Of a stretch of DNA of 20,475 nt, positions 1-8,476 are shown piece after piece. Source of the stretch: a virus. Each line of letters starts with the position of its first letter. Position 1 is the stretch's first letter. Made by a program: the position numbers and the translations under genes. The stretch is from the IMG/VR virus record IMGVR_UViG_3300021961_000797, positions 1 to 20,475 of that record. One strand, given 5' to 3'. The notes beneath the pieces were generated by a model, which saw only the letters and a program-made list of their open reading frames with translations, was not told the DNA's origin and ran no database searches.

Positions 1-1839
1 TTTTGTTTCTGCTCTCTGTAATGACGCTGTAGCGCCACCAGTAGTAAGTGTACCAGCGGCCATTGCTGTTTTCGCAAAATCAACATCTCCTTCAAGAAGA
101 ATCATTGCTGGAACATTTTTGCCGCTATTATCTACGCCTTCATCAATAAATATAATGTTATTTAGAGATTTTAATTTTCCACCAGTAACAGTAGTGCCTG
201 CTAAATCTTGAGTTACATAGTTTTTTATTGCATCACCAGTCTTAATTGGCGTTGATTGATGAACAACACTAAATCCACCAACAACAAATAGACTTCTTTC
301 AGAAATAATTTTCTGCCCTTGTGTTAAAGTAGTTGTCCCAGGTATAGACCGCCCTCTACTATGTATATTTAGTAAACTATCTCCATAACCAGAAGGTTGA
401 GTTCCACCCGCCTCTGCAATATATCCAGCACCAATCATAAGTTTGTTGTTTAAATATGTAGAGTTTATAGGAGATGATACAATTTGGTTATTAACCACCT
501 GGTTCCATGATGCTTGATTATAAGAAGATGTAGAAGCACGACTACTGGTATTTCCAGTATTAATAAAATCTTTGTAGTCTTTATATTTAACATCAAAAGC
601 ATTGAGGTATTTCCCCCTCATATAAGCCTTTGCTAACTCTCTTTGCTCATCTGTAAGTGTAATTTTTCCATTACCCTGTGTTTGCAACACAAGAGGGTCA
701 TATGTAAAGTTTAATGCATCTCCATTAATGTCATAATACTGAGCTATTTTTTGAATATTACCTTCAGAATCTGTCCAAGAGAAAAACCTATTCTCATCTG
801 AATTAACTTCATCTAAAAAACGAGGTCCTTTATAGTCTGGTTGCCAATCAGCCTTAGCTCCGACATAATCATGTAAGATGGCTGTCATCTGCTCATCTGT
901 AAATGTTTTTAATTCTTTCTCAACCTCACCAATCATATCAGCAAAGTTTTGAGGAGCCAATGTGTAGCCATAAACCATAGTTCCAGAATCAAATTGACCT
1001 ATCTGATTGTATGGCATATCCGTAATTTGGCCAGTTTGTCGGTCTACATAGCTAAAACGATTCCCTATATTTTTCATAAAATTACCAACCCTCTTTGATG
1101 CATCCACCGTTTCTATCTTTTTAAGTGATGGATTTAGAAACTCATCCATTGGCATAGAAAAAGTTTTGGTTTCCGTGATAGGAAGCCCTGTGTTTGGGTC
1201 AAACATTGGATTACCGTTTTGGTCAACAGATTGCACCTCCTTAAATTTAGTGACGTGCATTACGTTATTTATTCTGTTGTATTGTAATCCCTCTTCGGCT
1301 GGGCGATTTACCATCACTGGAGCCCCAGTATTATCAACCTTTACACTCCCATCTGGGTTATAGGCGTATGTTTTAAATATTTCTTTTCTTAAATTAGGGT
1401 CATTATGCCAAATTGCATTTTGATAATCAATTGATATAGAACTATAATCTCCTTTTTCGACTCCATCAAGAACTCTCTGTATGTTTTCATCATGCACCTT
1501 AGAGCTATTAACCATCATCATGTTATCAGTCTCTAGTCTAGATGCTATTGCCGATACTTCTGATAATGACATTCTATTCTCTCTATTAGCTTGGTGGGAT
1601 TCAGCCAAAATTCTAGCATTATCTCTAGCTGCATGTTGAATCAGTTTATCATGCTGGGTAATACTAGTCGCCGTAATCTTTTGAGCAATTTCTGAGAGTT
1701 GAGCAGCTTGCTCATTTCTTCTTTTTTCTATCTCTAAAGTTGTAGCAGCTATTTGTGCAGAACCCTGTAAAAGCATCTTCCCAAGCTCATCGAAACCTCC
1801 TAATATTGGCTGTGTAACTGTACCTCCGTAATATGGCAT
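1..1839 (-). CDS. Probable internal/ejected virion protein, partial (C-terminus outside window)
   Basis: The frame opens at an ATG at 1839 and reads without a stop for 613 codons to base 1, so the C-terminus lies outside. The protein begins MPYYGGTVTQPILGGFDELG. Residues about 15-110 are Ala, Glu, Gln and Arg rich and should form long helices or a coiled coil. The rest is mixed alpha/beta, with a Ser/Asn/Gln-rich stretch near residues 430-455. I see no signal peptide, membrane span or catalytic motif. It is the last gene read here, 12 bases after another helical protein and downstream of the tail stabilisation genes. That is where podovirus-type phages often place proteins packed in the head and ejected into the host. 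Role rests on position and helical character only; a tail-associated structural protein is possible. The open frame and start are secure. Confidence 0.6.
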   Translation of the reverse strand, partial: MPYYGGTVTQPILGGFDELGKMLLQGSAQIAATTLEIEKRRNEQAAQLSEIAQKITATSITQHDKLIQHAARDNARILAESHQANRENRMSLSEVSAIASRLETDNMMMVNSSKVHDENIQRVLDGVEKGDYSSISIDYQNAIWHNDPNLRKEIFKTYAYNPDGSVKVDNTGAPVMVNRPAEEGLQYNRINNVMHVTKFKEVQSVDQNGNPMFDPNTGLPITETKTFSMPMDEFLNPSLKKIETVDASKRVGNFMKNIGNRFSYVDRQTGQITDMPYNQIGQFDSGTMVYGYTLAPQNFADMIGEVEKELKTFTDEQMTAILHDYVGAKADWQPDYKGPRFLDEVNSDENRFFSWTDSEGNIQKIAQYYDINGDALNFTYDPLVLQTQGNGKITLTDEQRELAKAYMRGKYLNAFDVKYKDYKDFINTGNTSSRASTSSYNQASWNQVVNNQIVSSPINSTYLNNKLMIGAGYIAEAGGTQPSGYGDSLLNIHSRGRSIPGTTTLTQGQKIISERSLFVVGGFSVVHQSTPIKTGDAIKNYVTQDLAGTTVTGGKLKSLNNIIFIDEGVDNSGKNVPAMILLEGDVDFAKTAMAAGTLTTGGATASLQRAETK

Positions 1840-1851
1840 ATCTAAATATTT

Positions 1852-2409
1852 TTAACCCGTTTTATCACTAAATGCATGCGTGGTTACTCCTTTGGTTGAT
1901 AAAGCCTGGTCTCTAGCAATTCCTCCACTAAGTGCCAGGCTGCCTAAGTCTTTAAAAGCGCTAGATTGCATTTGCATTCCTGCCATTTTTTGCTGCTTCA
2001 ACGAAGATAATTCCTCCATTTTTCTAGCCTCAACGATATCTCTTAATCGCTTCTCTTCCTCAACCTTCATTGCATCTACTTGAAATTCTTTCTCCATTTG
2101 AGAAGCAGTTGTTTTCATTGACATTTCACCAAATTGACCAAGGCCACTTTGCATCATAGCCATTGCTGAAGCAGCATCCATTCCTTGAGCAACATCAGTT
2201 ACTCCAGCAAGCATTTTTCCTTCTGAAATTCTAGCTTGTCTTTCTGCTTCAAGAGATGGCTTTAAGTTCTCTGCCAAATTAGTTAGCTCTTGATGTCTGA
2301 ACTGAGCTAGTTTAGCGTCAGCTTCTTTTTTAAGCTTTGCTCCTTGGAAAAACTGAGCGCCAGCGCCCAAAGCCCCAATTCCCATTCCTATTGCGGTTAA
2401 TAAAGCCAT
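1852..2409 (-). CDS. Small helical protein with Gly/Ala-rich hydrophobic N-terminus, probable internal virion protein
   Basis: This is a 185-residue protein with an ATG start at 2409. Residues 3-22 are hydrophobic with regularly spaced glycines (LLTAIGMGIGALGAGAQFF), resembling a glycine-zipper membrane segment. Residues 25-150 are rich in Lys, Glu, Gln, Met and Ala and predict as long helices or a coiled coil. The tail (about 150-185) is Gly/Ser rich. A short membrane-active N-terminus plus helical body is the layout of small podovirus core proteins such as T7 gp14, which help form a channel across the host envelope. No sequence match to gp14 is claimed. It sits between the tail stabilisation genes and the larger helical protein, which supports an ejection role. 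A TAnnTTTG box lies about 25 bases upstream of the start. Confidence 0.6.
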   Translation of the reverse strand: MALLTAIGMGIGALGAGAQFFQGAKLKKEADAKLAQFRHQELTNLAENLKPSLEAERQARISEGKMLAGVTDVAQGMDAASAMAMMQSGLGQFGEMSMKTTASQMEKEFQVDAMKVEEEKRLRDIVEARKMEELSSLKQQKMAGMQMQSSAFKDLGSLALSGGIARDQALSTKGVTTHAFSDKTG

Positions 2410-2433
2410 TTATTGTAGTTTTTTATAATTATA

Positions 2434-2441
2434 CAAATATA
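2434..2441 (-). promoter_or_regulatory. Candidate Bacteroidetes-type -7 box (TATATTTG)
   Basis: Read on the minus strand, this 38-base spacer contains TATATTTG, an exact match to the Bacteroidetes -7 consensus TAnnTTTG, followed by TATAATTATAAAA and the ATG at 2409. I see no good -33 TTG at 17-23 bases upstream, so the case rests on the -7 box and its location. The 11 bases TATATTTGTAT also occur in the spacer at 19810-19820. Confidence 0.3.
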
Positions 2442-2447
2442 CAAATT

Positions 2448-3227
2448 TTACATGTAACTCTTGAACACCTCTGCATTAGAACCATAGAGTTCAACAAAAC
2501 CAGTCTGATTATTGAATAAAGTTATTTTAGCATGATATCCACGAAGTCCATATGACTCTGACTCAGAATTTTTAACTATATAGCAAAAATCACCAACAGA
2601 AGGTAAAGTAGCTGTAGAATCTACGGTTATTTCTTGTCCAGAAAAAGAATCTACAATACCAATTAAAGCGGTCGCTCCACCTGATAATTGAACCCATAAT
2701 TCATCTCCACCTTGTCCATCAACATTATTAGCTGATACTTGATTCGGAATATTTACGCTAAATCCATATACATTAGCGCTATTTGCAGTTTGCAACTCTC
2801 CAATACCCAAAACAGAAAGTTTATTATAGTTGTTTTTGTCAGAACTATTTCTTCTTATATAAGAATATCTTATTCCTTCCTTATCCTCAAACTTTAAATT
2901 TGTTGAACTACCTATAGAGCCAAATTCCAAATCAGAAGACAAAGTTGCCCACCATCCATCAGAATTTGTTTCCAGTCCAATGGTTTTAAATAATTTGATA
3001 TCAGACGGACTTTGGTTTGAAGAATAAGTTATACTACATCCATATGTTGTTCCATAAAAATTTGTTCTAGTATTATTTTCATCATGAACATACAGCTCAC
3101 CCCCTTTAAAGGTGTAAAACCTATTCCCCAGACGCTCCATCCACTCTGGGACATACGAATGAAATGAAGTCCACGCATTGTAGACCTCATCAAAAGTTAT
3201 TGTTTTTTGTCCTACTGGTAATGCCAT
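2448..3227 (-). CDS. Detached C-terminal module of the tail stabilisation/muzzle-type protein
   Basis: This is a 259-residue protein with an ATG at 3227, one base after the stop of the giant tail gene and in a different frame. Residues 9-46 (TITFDE, then WTSFHSYVPEWM, then NRFYTFKGGELY) and the end (RGYHAKITLFN, then VELYGSNAEVFKS) match what I recall as the conserved C-terminal module of large stabilisation proteins in crAss-like and marine phages. There it is normally fused to the propeller-bearing N-terminal part. Residues 55-85 (NFYG, then IKLFKTIGLE) belong to the same module. The fold is probably all-beta, at the tip of the short tail. The TAATATG junction suggests translational coupling to the upstream gene. 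The family assignment is from memory of motifs, not a search. Confidence 0.65.
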   Translation of the reverse strand: MALPVGQKTITFDEVYNAWTSFHSYVPEWMERLGNRFYTFKGGELYVHDENNTRTNFYGTTYGCSITYSSNQSPSDIKLFKTIGLETNSDGWWATLSSDLEFGSIGSSTNLKFEDKEGIRYSYIRRNSSDKNNYNKLSVLGIGELQTANSANVYGFSVNIPNQVSANNVDGQGGDELWVQLSGGATALIGIVDSFSGQEITVDSTATLPSVGDFCYIVKNSESESYGLRGYHAKITLFNNQTGFVELYGSNAEVFKSYM

Positions 3228-3228
3228 A

Positions 3229-6200
3229 TTAATCGTCTAATATTACTGGCCAGGTTTGCCCACTTGGAGTAAATCCTAGCGTGTTAAGTGAATCTGTGAT
3301 ATGATACAAGTAATAATACTGCCATTGGTCAAATCTGTCTGTTGTAGAGCCTGGCTTAAATGGAGCTGGAGTTGTGCCTTGAGCCGCTCCTGGGCCATCC
3401 TCTATATTATATTTGTAATGTAGAATATGGTTGCTTCCACCAGATATACTAGCTAAATTCTGCGTAGACTGAGTATAGCCTGGAGTTGTTCCAGTTTCCA
3501 TAGCTGCCATAAAATCTTGGAAGCCTTGATACCCAGCAACATTCATAAACACCCCTCTATAGAATCCTGAGTTACTTCCGTTTAACGCTTGAACAGATGA
3601 TTTTAAACTGGCTATATCAGAAACGGCAAGTGTGTTTGGCGAAGATGGTAATGATTGACCTTGTCCAACAGCATAAGGGCTAGCTTCGTCTTGGAAAGAC
3701 AATACAATTACGTTAGACGCATCACTCGGATAGTTGCCGTTATTTACGAAATCACTATTCATAATCATTCTCATCGAACGCTCAGTTGCATCAGTCACAA
3801 TAGTAACTTTATCGTCATACTCATCACTTCCATTTGTTGCTGGGTCTGTATTACCTTGGCTTTCAGTTAATCCAGTAGCATATAAATCTTGAAGCACAGA
3901 TTTCAATGAATCTCCAACCATAGTTTGAAGTGGAATATACGTTCCAGTCATTGAGCCAGTGGAATCAAAAACTAAGTAAATATAAGTGTCGACAGAAATA
4001 GCTAATGCTTCTGTAGTCACTGTTGCTTCTGCTGTACAAGTTCCTCCCCTGTCAACAATATATGTAAATGAATCATTTAGCGGCTGGCCAGATGTATGGG
4101 TGTATGTAATGGTGTCATTCGCATTAACAACAGCTGTCCCGTAAGAAGGAGGTGTCCCTATTGTTATTGTGTATGGAGATGGGAAAGTATCGTTTGCAAC
4201 AACATCAATTACAACACTACCTCCCTCTTCAATTCCTGTTACAGAATCATCTACAAGAATTGGAAGCTCATCAATATAATTATATACAATATATAATTTC
4301 TGGCTTGTGTTTTCTCTGTTGAAGGTAAATGATATTGTACTCTCTTCCTCTGTAGACGTTGTGGTTGTTGTAATTATTGGGTATGCAGCCTGGTCAACAA
4401 TATCTTGCACACTCATTCCAGTTGCCCCAGAAACCAAATAACCCAAGCTATTACAAGGGCCGAATGTTCCTGTGTGATTGCCAAGTTGTTTTAAAGAAGA
4501 TACTGTAACGATATCCCCATTAGCTGGTATAACATCAGAACCTACAATTCCTGTAACAGTTTCATATCTAGTTAACTCATCAGCCTCAAATATATCTAAG
4601 TCTGAATTGTAAATATTCCCATTATCGCCATCATGTTTATATCTATTTACTATTGTTTCTCCTGCCTCTCCAGCATCATTAACAACAATAAGAACAATAT
4701 CCATAGTTTCAGGGACTGGGCAAATATGCGTTATACTTACATTCGCTGTTGTAGCTGGAGATATGGTTACGTCTGCAATGTTTGTAACATCTAAATCTTC
4801 TTGAGTTACTGGGAATGTTATACTTCCAGTACCAGTAAGACCTGTATTGTTATATGTATTTCCATTATAAACAACAACGATATCTATAGCCCCAGATGTT
4901 GTGTAGGAAATAGTAGCTGTTCCAGGATAGGAACCAACATTTAAGTCGTATGAGAATGGAGCTCCTAATTGTCTTGTAAATGACGAAGCACAATTCAATA
5001 CCAAAGGAGCTTGTGGTCTTTGCTCATCGCCCATTGTTAGCACATACTGATTGTATTTAGGGTCAAACCCCCCTATATTGTAGCTGCCTTTATTTCCATA
5101 AAGCTCCCTTTTAAAGAAAGACTTCATTCCATATGACGATATCGGTGTCAATCCATCGCCCCCAAGCCTTAGTACGGTTCCTCTATTTGCGTCAGTAAAG
5201 TACATGCTCCCCTCATAGTGGCCAAAAGACTCTGGGTGTACGGATATTCCATACTCGCCAGTAAAAGGAACGTCTTGCCCAAGAACTTGTTCTATTTGAG
5301 ACAAGCTTCCGCTTCCATCTGGGCTAGTCAATATGTTTTTCCCGTAAAGAACTTTTGAAACCCTATCCTCTTGGAATACAATTAAATCAGACTCTCTGGC
5401 AAAAATCTTTTGAATAGAGCCATATTTTATATCCATGTATTTTGTTATGCCTCTACTAGCATTAAACTCATTAAGAGTATTGTACCCTGTATTTTCGTTA
5501 AAAGCCCCGCTATAGATAAGTTTGTTTTTATCTTCTCTTCTTTCATATCCTTCTATTATAGCAATATTTGGCCTAGACTTTATATCATAAATAGGCTTAA
5601 ATCTATCATCCTTAATCCTAATGCTTTCAACCCCGTTCCCAAAGCTAAAACAATTACCAAATCCCAAGTCACAAATAGCTGGAACAGAAGCCGTCTGGTT
5701 TTGAGTGTTTCCTTGATGGTATCCAGAGTCATTTATAAAAAATGTTTCTTCTGTTTCATAATAAACATCATCATCAACATCAATAGCCTCTGTCTCAAAA
5801 ACCAAAAGACCGCTTATTAAAACAAGGTCTATTGTTGTTGTTAACCAACTTTTTTCGGTATTAGAAGTCCGTTCGTTTGTAATCACTCTCATTACAGTTC
5901 TGCCGGTTGAATCAGATGGATTTTTAAATATTATAAACCTAAAGTGTTTACTTGGGTTTGTTGACGGAATTATAAATTCTATAGCATCACTATCTCCAGA
6001 ATACGATAATGGGTTACTCTGGAATGGAGTTTCATTTTCAAGCCATTGAGCAAAAGCATTATTAACACCTCCTGTTGCTCCGCTTGTGTAACTCCCATTT
6101 ACAGTATATTTTTTATTAAAAAAGAAGTTTGGACCACCGGCGTCAGATTCTTCGTACTTTAAATCTATGCTAATCTGAGAGCCAGTGCCCAGTTCTTGGT

Positions 6201-8475
6201 CTATATAAGTTGAAGTATTGTTATCATATACTTGTAAAAGCCCCTTTGTACTATCCCCAGTGCTATAAAACCCTAAATCAATTCCAGGAATCCAATGTGC
6301 ATTATAACCAGAATATATGTATTTAATTTTACTTCTGTAGTGATATGTTATAAAATTGTCTTCATTAAAGTCCATTGTAAAGTTCAACGGACGTATTTTC
6401 ATGTAAGTCCCAGATTTTTCTAAAATATCATTGCCATCAAGCCATCCTTTTTCTCCAGTAGCCTCGTCTGCTGCATTTTTAGTAGTCACCTCTAGAACTT
6501 TAGTTTTTACTTCCTGGTCTAAAGGCCCATTATCGTCAGACTTTACAATTAAAGTTTGCCCAGCTTCTACTTTGCCTAAATTAGCTCCCTGCAATAAAAC
6601 CCATCGATACAGCCCATCTTCATAAAATATAGTCGCATATACATTATAGTGATGCCCTTTATTTACTTTTACAAAAAACTTGTATCGGTCAGCCCAATAT
6701 GGGGCTTTGTGATTTACAGCTACCTGAAGCTTGTTTATGTTTACACTTTTATCCGCAGAAACAAATACTTCATTTGAAGTTTCTCCAATAGATTCTTTCG
6801 GTAATAAAATACTAGAATACCTTCCATATTCATCTAGATAAACCAATCCAACTTCATAACTACGCAAAGACTTACAAGAAACATTACTAGAGTCTTCTCT
6901 AATAGCCATTACAGAGGCAGTTGTGAATTTAAACTGTTCTACTTCATCCGTAAAATCTATATCATTAGGGTCTGCTGGAGTATTATCTACTTGATGCGTT
7001 ATGGTTGGAGCTAAAAGCGTAAAGGAAGTTGCTGTACTAGCGTCTAATGAAAATTGACCATATGTAACATCTACTGTGTCTGGCGGGCTAGTTGTTGTTA
7101 CAACAGCGCCAAAGCTACCACTCAAACTTGTTAAAAAGTCTAAAAACTCTTGAGAGGCAACCATATCTGTAACGGAAGCATAGTCCTGAGATAAGATAAA
7201 AGCGTTTTCTAAATTAGCGTCTCCATTGAAATATGTATTTGGCTCTGTTCCTACCTCGTCAGACTCCAAAACAATAACAGCGGTTAAAGTACTTCCCTGT
7301 GTTAAATCTATATCTGTAAAATCGAAAGTAATTTTAGTGTCGTTTGCAGATAATGTGTCATCTAAATTATCACCTTCTTGTGAAGTGGAAATTAAAGAAA
7401 CATTGTAATCTATTCTGATTTTTTGATTACCACCTTCTTCTTCAACTAAATCATATTGAGAAGTAGTATTCCCGTAAACAATTCTGTCATTTATAAAGTC
7501 TTGAGCTTTTGCCGTCAACGGGATATCATCAAAAATCCTAAAAACCTCATCTTGAGGGAGTGTTTTGTATATTTTTTTATTAGCAAACTCGTAAGTCTGT
7601 GTCGAGTTGTCCGGCACACTACTTTCTTCTTTATTTATATTGTCAACGATATAAATAGTCGGGTCTGTAGGATATTTAAATAATAACTGAACATCTGTAA
7701 CTCTATGGTCTCCAGAGCTATATGATATTCTATAGCCATTAAAAACATTTTCCATACCATCATTCTCCATAGAAGTCCAGTTAATGGCAAATTGTTTTGG
7801 GCTAAATTTAAAATAAGTAAATGAAGACGAGGCAGAATAACCCCCATCTAAATAACGATATCGATATGCAAATGCAAAAAAGTTTTCTTTTACTGCGTTT
7901 TCTGTAGGAGTTCCTGTATTAAATGGAGTGACTGTAGGGGCTGTTTGTGGCGCTTTTTTATATAAACAGATATCGTCTTCGAAGAAATTGTTTATTCCAT
8001 ACGTTTTTCCTCGTTCAATATCCACCATTCTAGGTTGATTCAACCCGTCTGTAAACAAAAGTAACTTTGTTTTTTTTGATGTATTATAAACGACATTTAC
8101 CCCTGTAATCTTATAATCTTTACTAAAATTTAATACCTGACTTCCAGAAGCTCTTTCGTCTGCAAGAACAGTTGAGGTAATATCGTTTTCTACATCATAT
8201 TCAAATATATATGAGTACCCCAGGTCATTTACAACAAACCAATAAATTTTTTCTTCTGCCTCATCCGACACAGAGCCTATACATTCTGGATTATTAGATA
8301 ATCCTAGCTCAGTTAGCCTTACATTTCCTCTTTCGTTTTCAAGAGCCCCAGCATCAGACCCAGCTGTGTTTAACACACGAACATTCAAGGCGTTGGTATA
8401 TTCGCCATTTGGAACAAGACGCTCATCAACGTCTTTGTTCATTTTACCAGTATTAAATAAATTTTGAATCTTCAT
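3229..8475 (-). CDS. Giant tail stabilisation/muzzle-type protein with Ig-like, Big_9 and VWA-like C-terminal domains
   Basis: This is a 1748-residue protein with an ATG start at 8475. The N-terminus (residues 11-51: KMNKDVDERLVPNGEY, then DAGALENERGN) is the signature I associate with large tail stabilisation proteins of podovirus-type phages (P22 gp10-like, crAss 'muzzle'). Residues about 1060-1145 (YFTDANRGTVLRLGGDGLTP, then GFDPKYNQYVL) look like propeller blades. From about 1150 the protein departs from that layout. It has Ig-like beta segments to about 1350, a Thr-rich linker near 1365-1375, and a Big_9/cadherin-like domain at about 1405-1490 (EEGGSVVIDVVANDTF, then NDSFTYIVDRGG). A von Willebrand A-like domain follows from about 1497 to the end, with a MIDAS-type DSTGSM starting at D1504 and a strand-plus-Asp VIVLSFQDE (D1596). 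The usual C-terminal module is encoded by the next gene. It is likely an adhesive, metal-dependent tail-tip component; the binding role is inferred. Confidence 0.75.
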   Translation of the reverse strand: MKIQNLFNTGKMNKDVDERLVPNGEYTNALNVRVLNTAGSDAGALENERGNVRLTELGLSNNPECIGSVSDEAEEKIYWFVVNDLGYSYIFEYDVENDITSTVLADERASGSQVLNFSKDYKITGVNVVYNTSKKTKLLLFTDGLNQPRMVDIERGKTYGINNFFEDDICLYKKAPQTAPTVTPFNTGTPTENAVKENFFAFAYRYRYLDGGYSASSSFTYFKFSPKQFAINWTSMENDGMENVFNGYRISYSSGDHRVTDVQLLFKYPTDPTIYIVDNINKEESSVPDNSTQTYEFANKKIYKTLPQDEVFRIFDDIPLTAKAQDFINDRIVYGNTTSQYDLVEEEGGNQKIRIDYNVSLISTSQEGDNLDDTLSANDTKITFDFTDIDLTQGSTLTAVIVLESDEVGTEPNTYFNGDANLENAFILSQDYASVTDMVASQEFLDFLTSLSGSFGAVVTTTSPPDTVDVTYGQFSLDASTATSFTLLAPTITHQVDNTPADPNDIDFTDEVEQFKFTTASVMAIREDSSNVSCKSLRSYEVGLVYLDEYGRYSSILLPKESIGETSNEVFVSADKSVNINKLQVAVNHKAPYWADRYKFFVKVNKGHHYNVYATIFYEDGLYRWVLLQGANLGKVEAGQTLIVKSDDNGPLDQEVKTKVLEVTTKNAADEATGEKGWLDGNDILEKSGTYMKIRPLNFTMDFNEDNFITYHYRSKIKYIYSGYNAHWIPGIDLGFYSTGDSTKGLLQVYDNNTSTYIDQELGTGSQISIDLKYEESDAGGPNFFFNKKYTVNGSYTSGATGGVNNAFAQWLENETPFQSNPLSYSGDSDAIEFIIPSTNPSKHFRFIIFKNPSDSTGRTVMRVITNERTSNTEKSWLTTTIDLVLISGLLVFETEAIDVDDDVYYETEETFFINDSGYHQGNTQNQTASVPAICDLGFGNCFSFGNGVESIRIKDDRFKPIYDIKSRPNIAIIEGYERREDKNKLIYSGAFNENTGYNTLNEFNASRGITKYMDIKYGSIQKIFARESDLIVFQEDRVSKVLYGKNILTSPDGSGSLSQIEQVLGQDVPFTGEYGISVHPESFGHYEGSMYFTDANRGTVLRLGGDGLTPISSYGMKSFFKRELYGNKGSYNIGGFDPKYNQYVLTMGDEQRPQAPLVLNCASSFTRQLGAPFSYDLNVGSYPGTATISYTTSGAIDIVVVYNGNTYNNTGLTGTGSITFPVTQEDLDVTNIADVTISPATTANVSITHICPVPETMDIVLIVVNDAGEAGETIVNRYKHDGDNGNIYNSDLDIFEADELTRYETVTGIVGSDVIPANGDIVTVSSLKQLGNHTGTFGPCNSLGYLVSGATGMSVQDIVDQAAYPIITTTTTSTEEESTISFTFNRENTSQKLYIVYNYIDELPILVDDSVTGIEEGGSVVIDVVANDTFPSPYTITIGTPPSYGTAVVNANDTITYTHTSGQPLNDSFTYIVDRGGTCTAEATVTTEALAISVDTYIYLVFDSTGSMTGTYIPLQTMVGDSLKSVLQDLYATGLTESQGNTDPATNGSDEYDDKVTIVTDATERSMRMIMNSDFVNNGNYPSDASNVIVLSFQDEASPYAVGQGQSLPSSPNTLAVSDIASLKSSVQALNGSNSGFYRGVFMNVAGYQGFQDFMAAMETGTTPGYTQSTQNLASISGGSNHILHYKYNIEDGPGAAQGTTPAPFKPGSTTDRFDQWQYYYLYHITDSLNTLGFTPSGQTWPVILDD

Positions 8476-8476
8476 A

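Noticed and set aside
2448-2457. TACATGTA palindrome near the end of the gene at 2448-3227
   Set aside because: Eight bases of AT-rich palindrome within coding sequence is expected by chance and has no T-tract.
3220-3235. A programmed frameshift joining the giant tail gene to the next gene
   Set aside because: No slippery heptamer or downstream structure is visible at the junction, and TAATATG, also used at 8475-8479, fits stop-restart coupling better. A sequencing error cannot be excluded but is not needed.
3229-4300. A diversity-generating retroelement acting on the adhesin-like tail end
   Set aside because: No reverse transcriptase and no template/variable repeat pair could be found in the window.
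5410-5820. Plus-strand open frames, the longest at 5410-5820 and 10183-10593
   Set aside because: They lie antisense to well-supported genes, have low-complexity or Ser/Ile-rich translations with no recognisable domains, and follow from the codon bias of the minus-strand genes.
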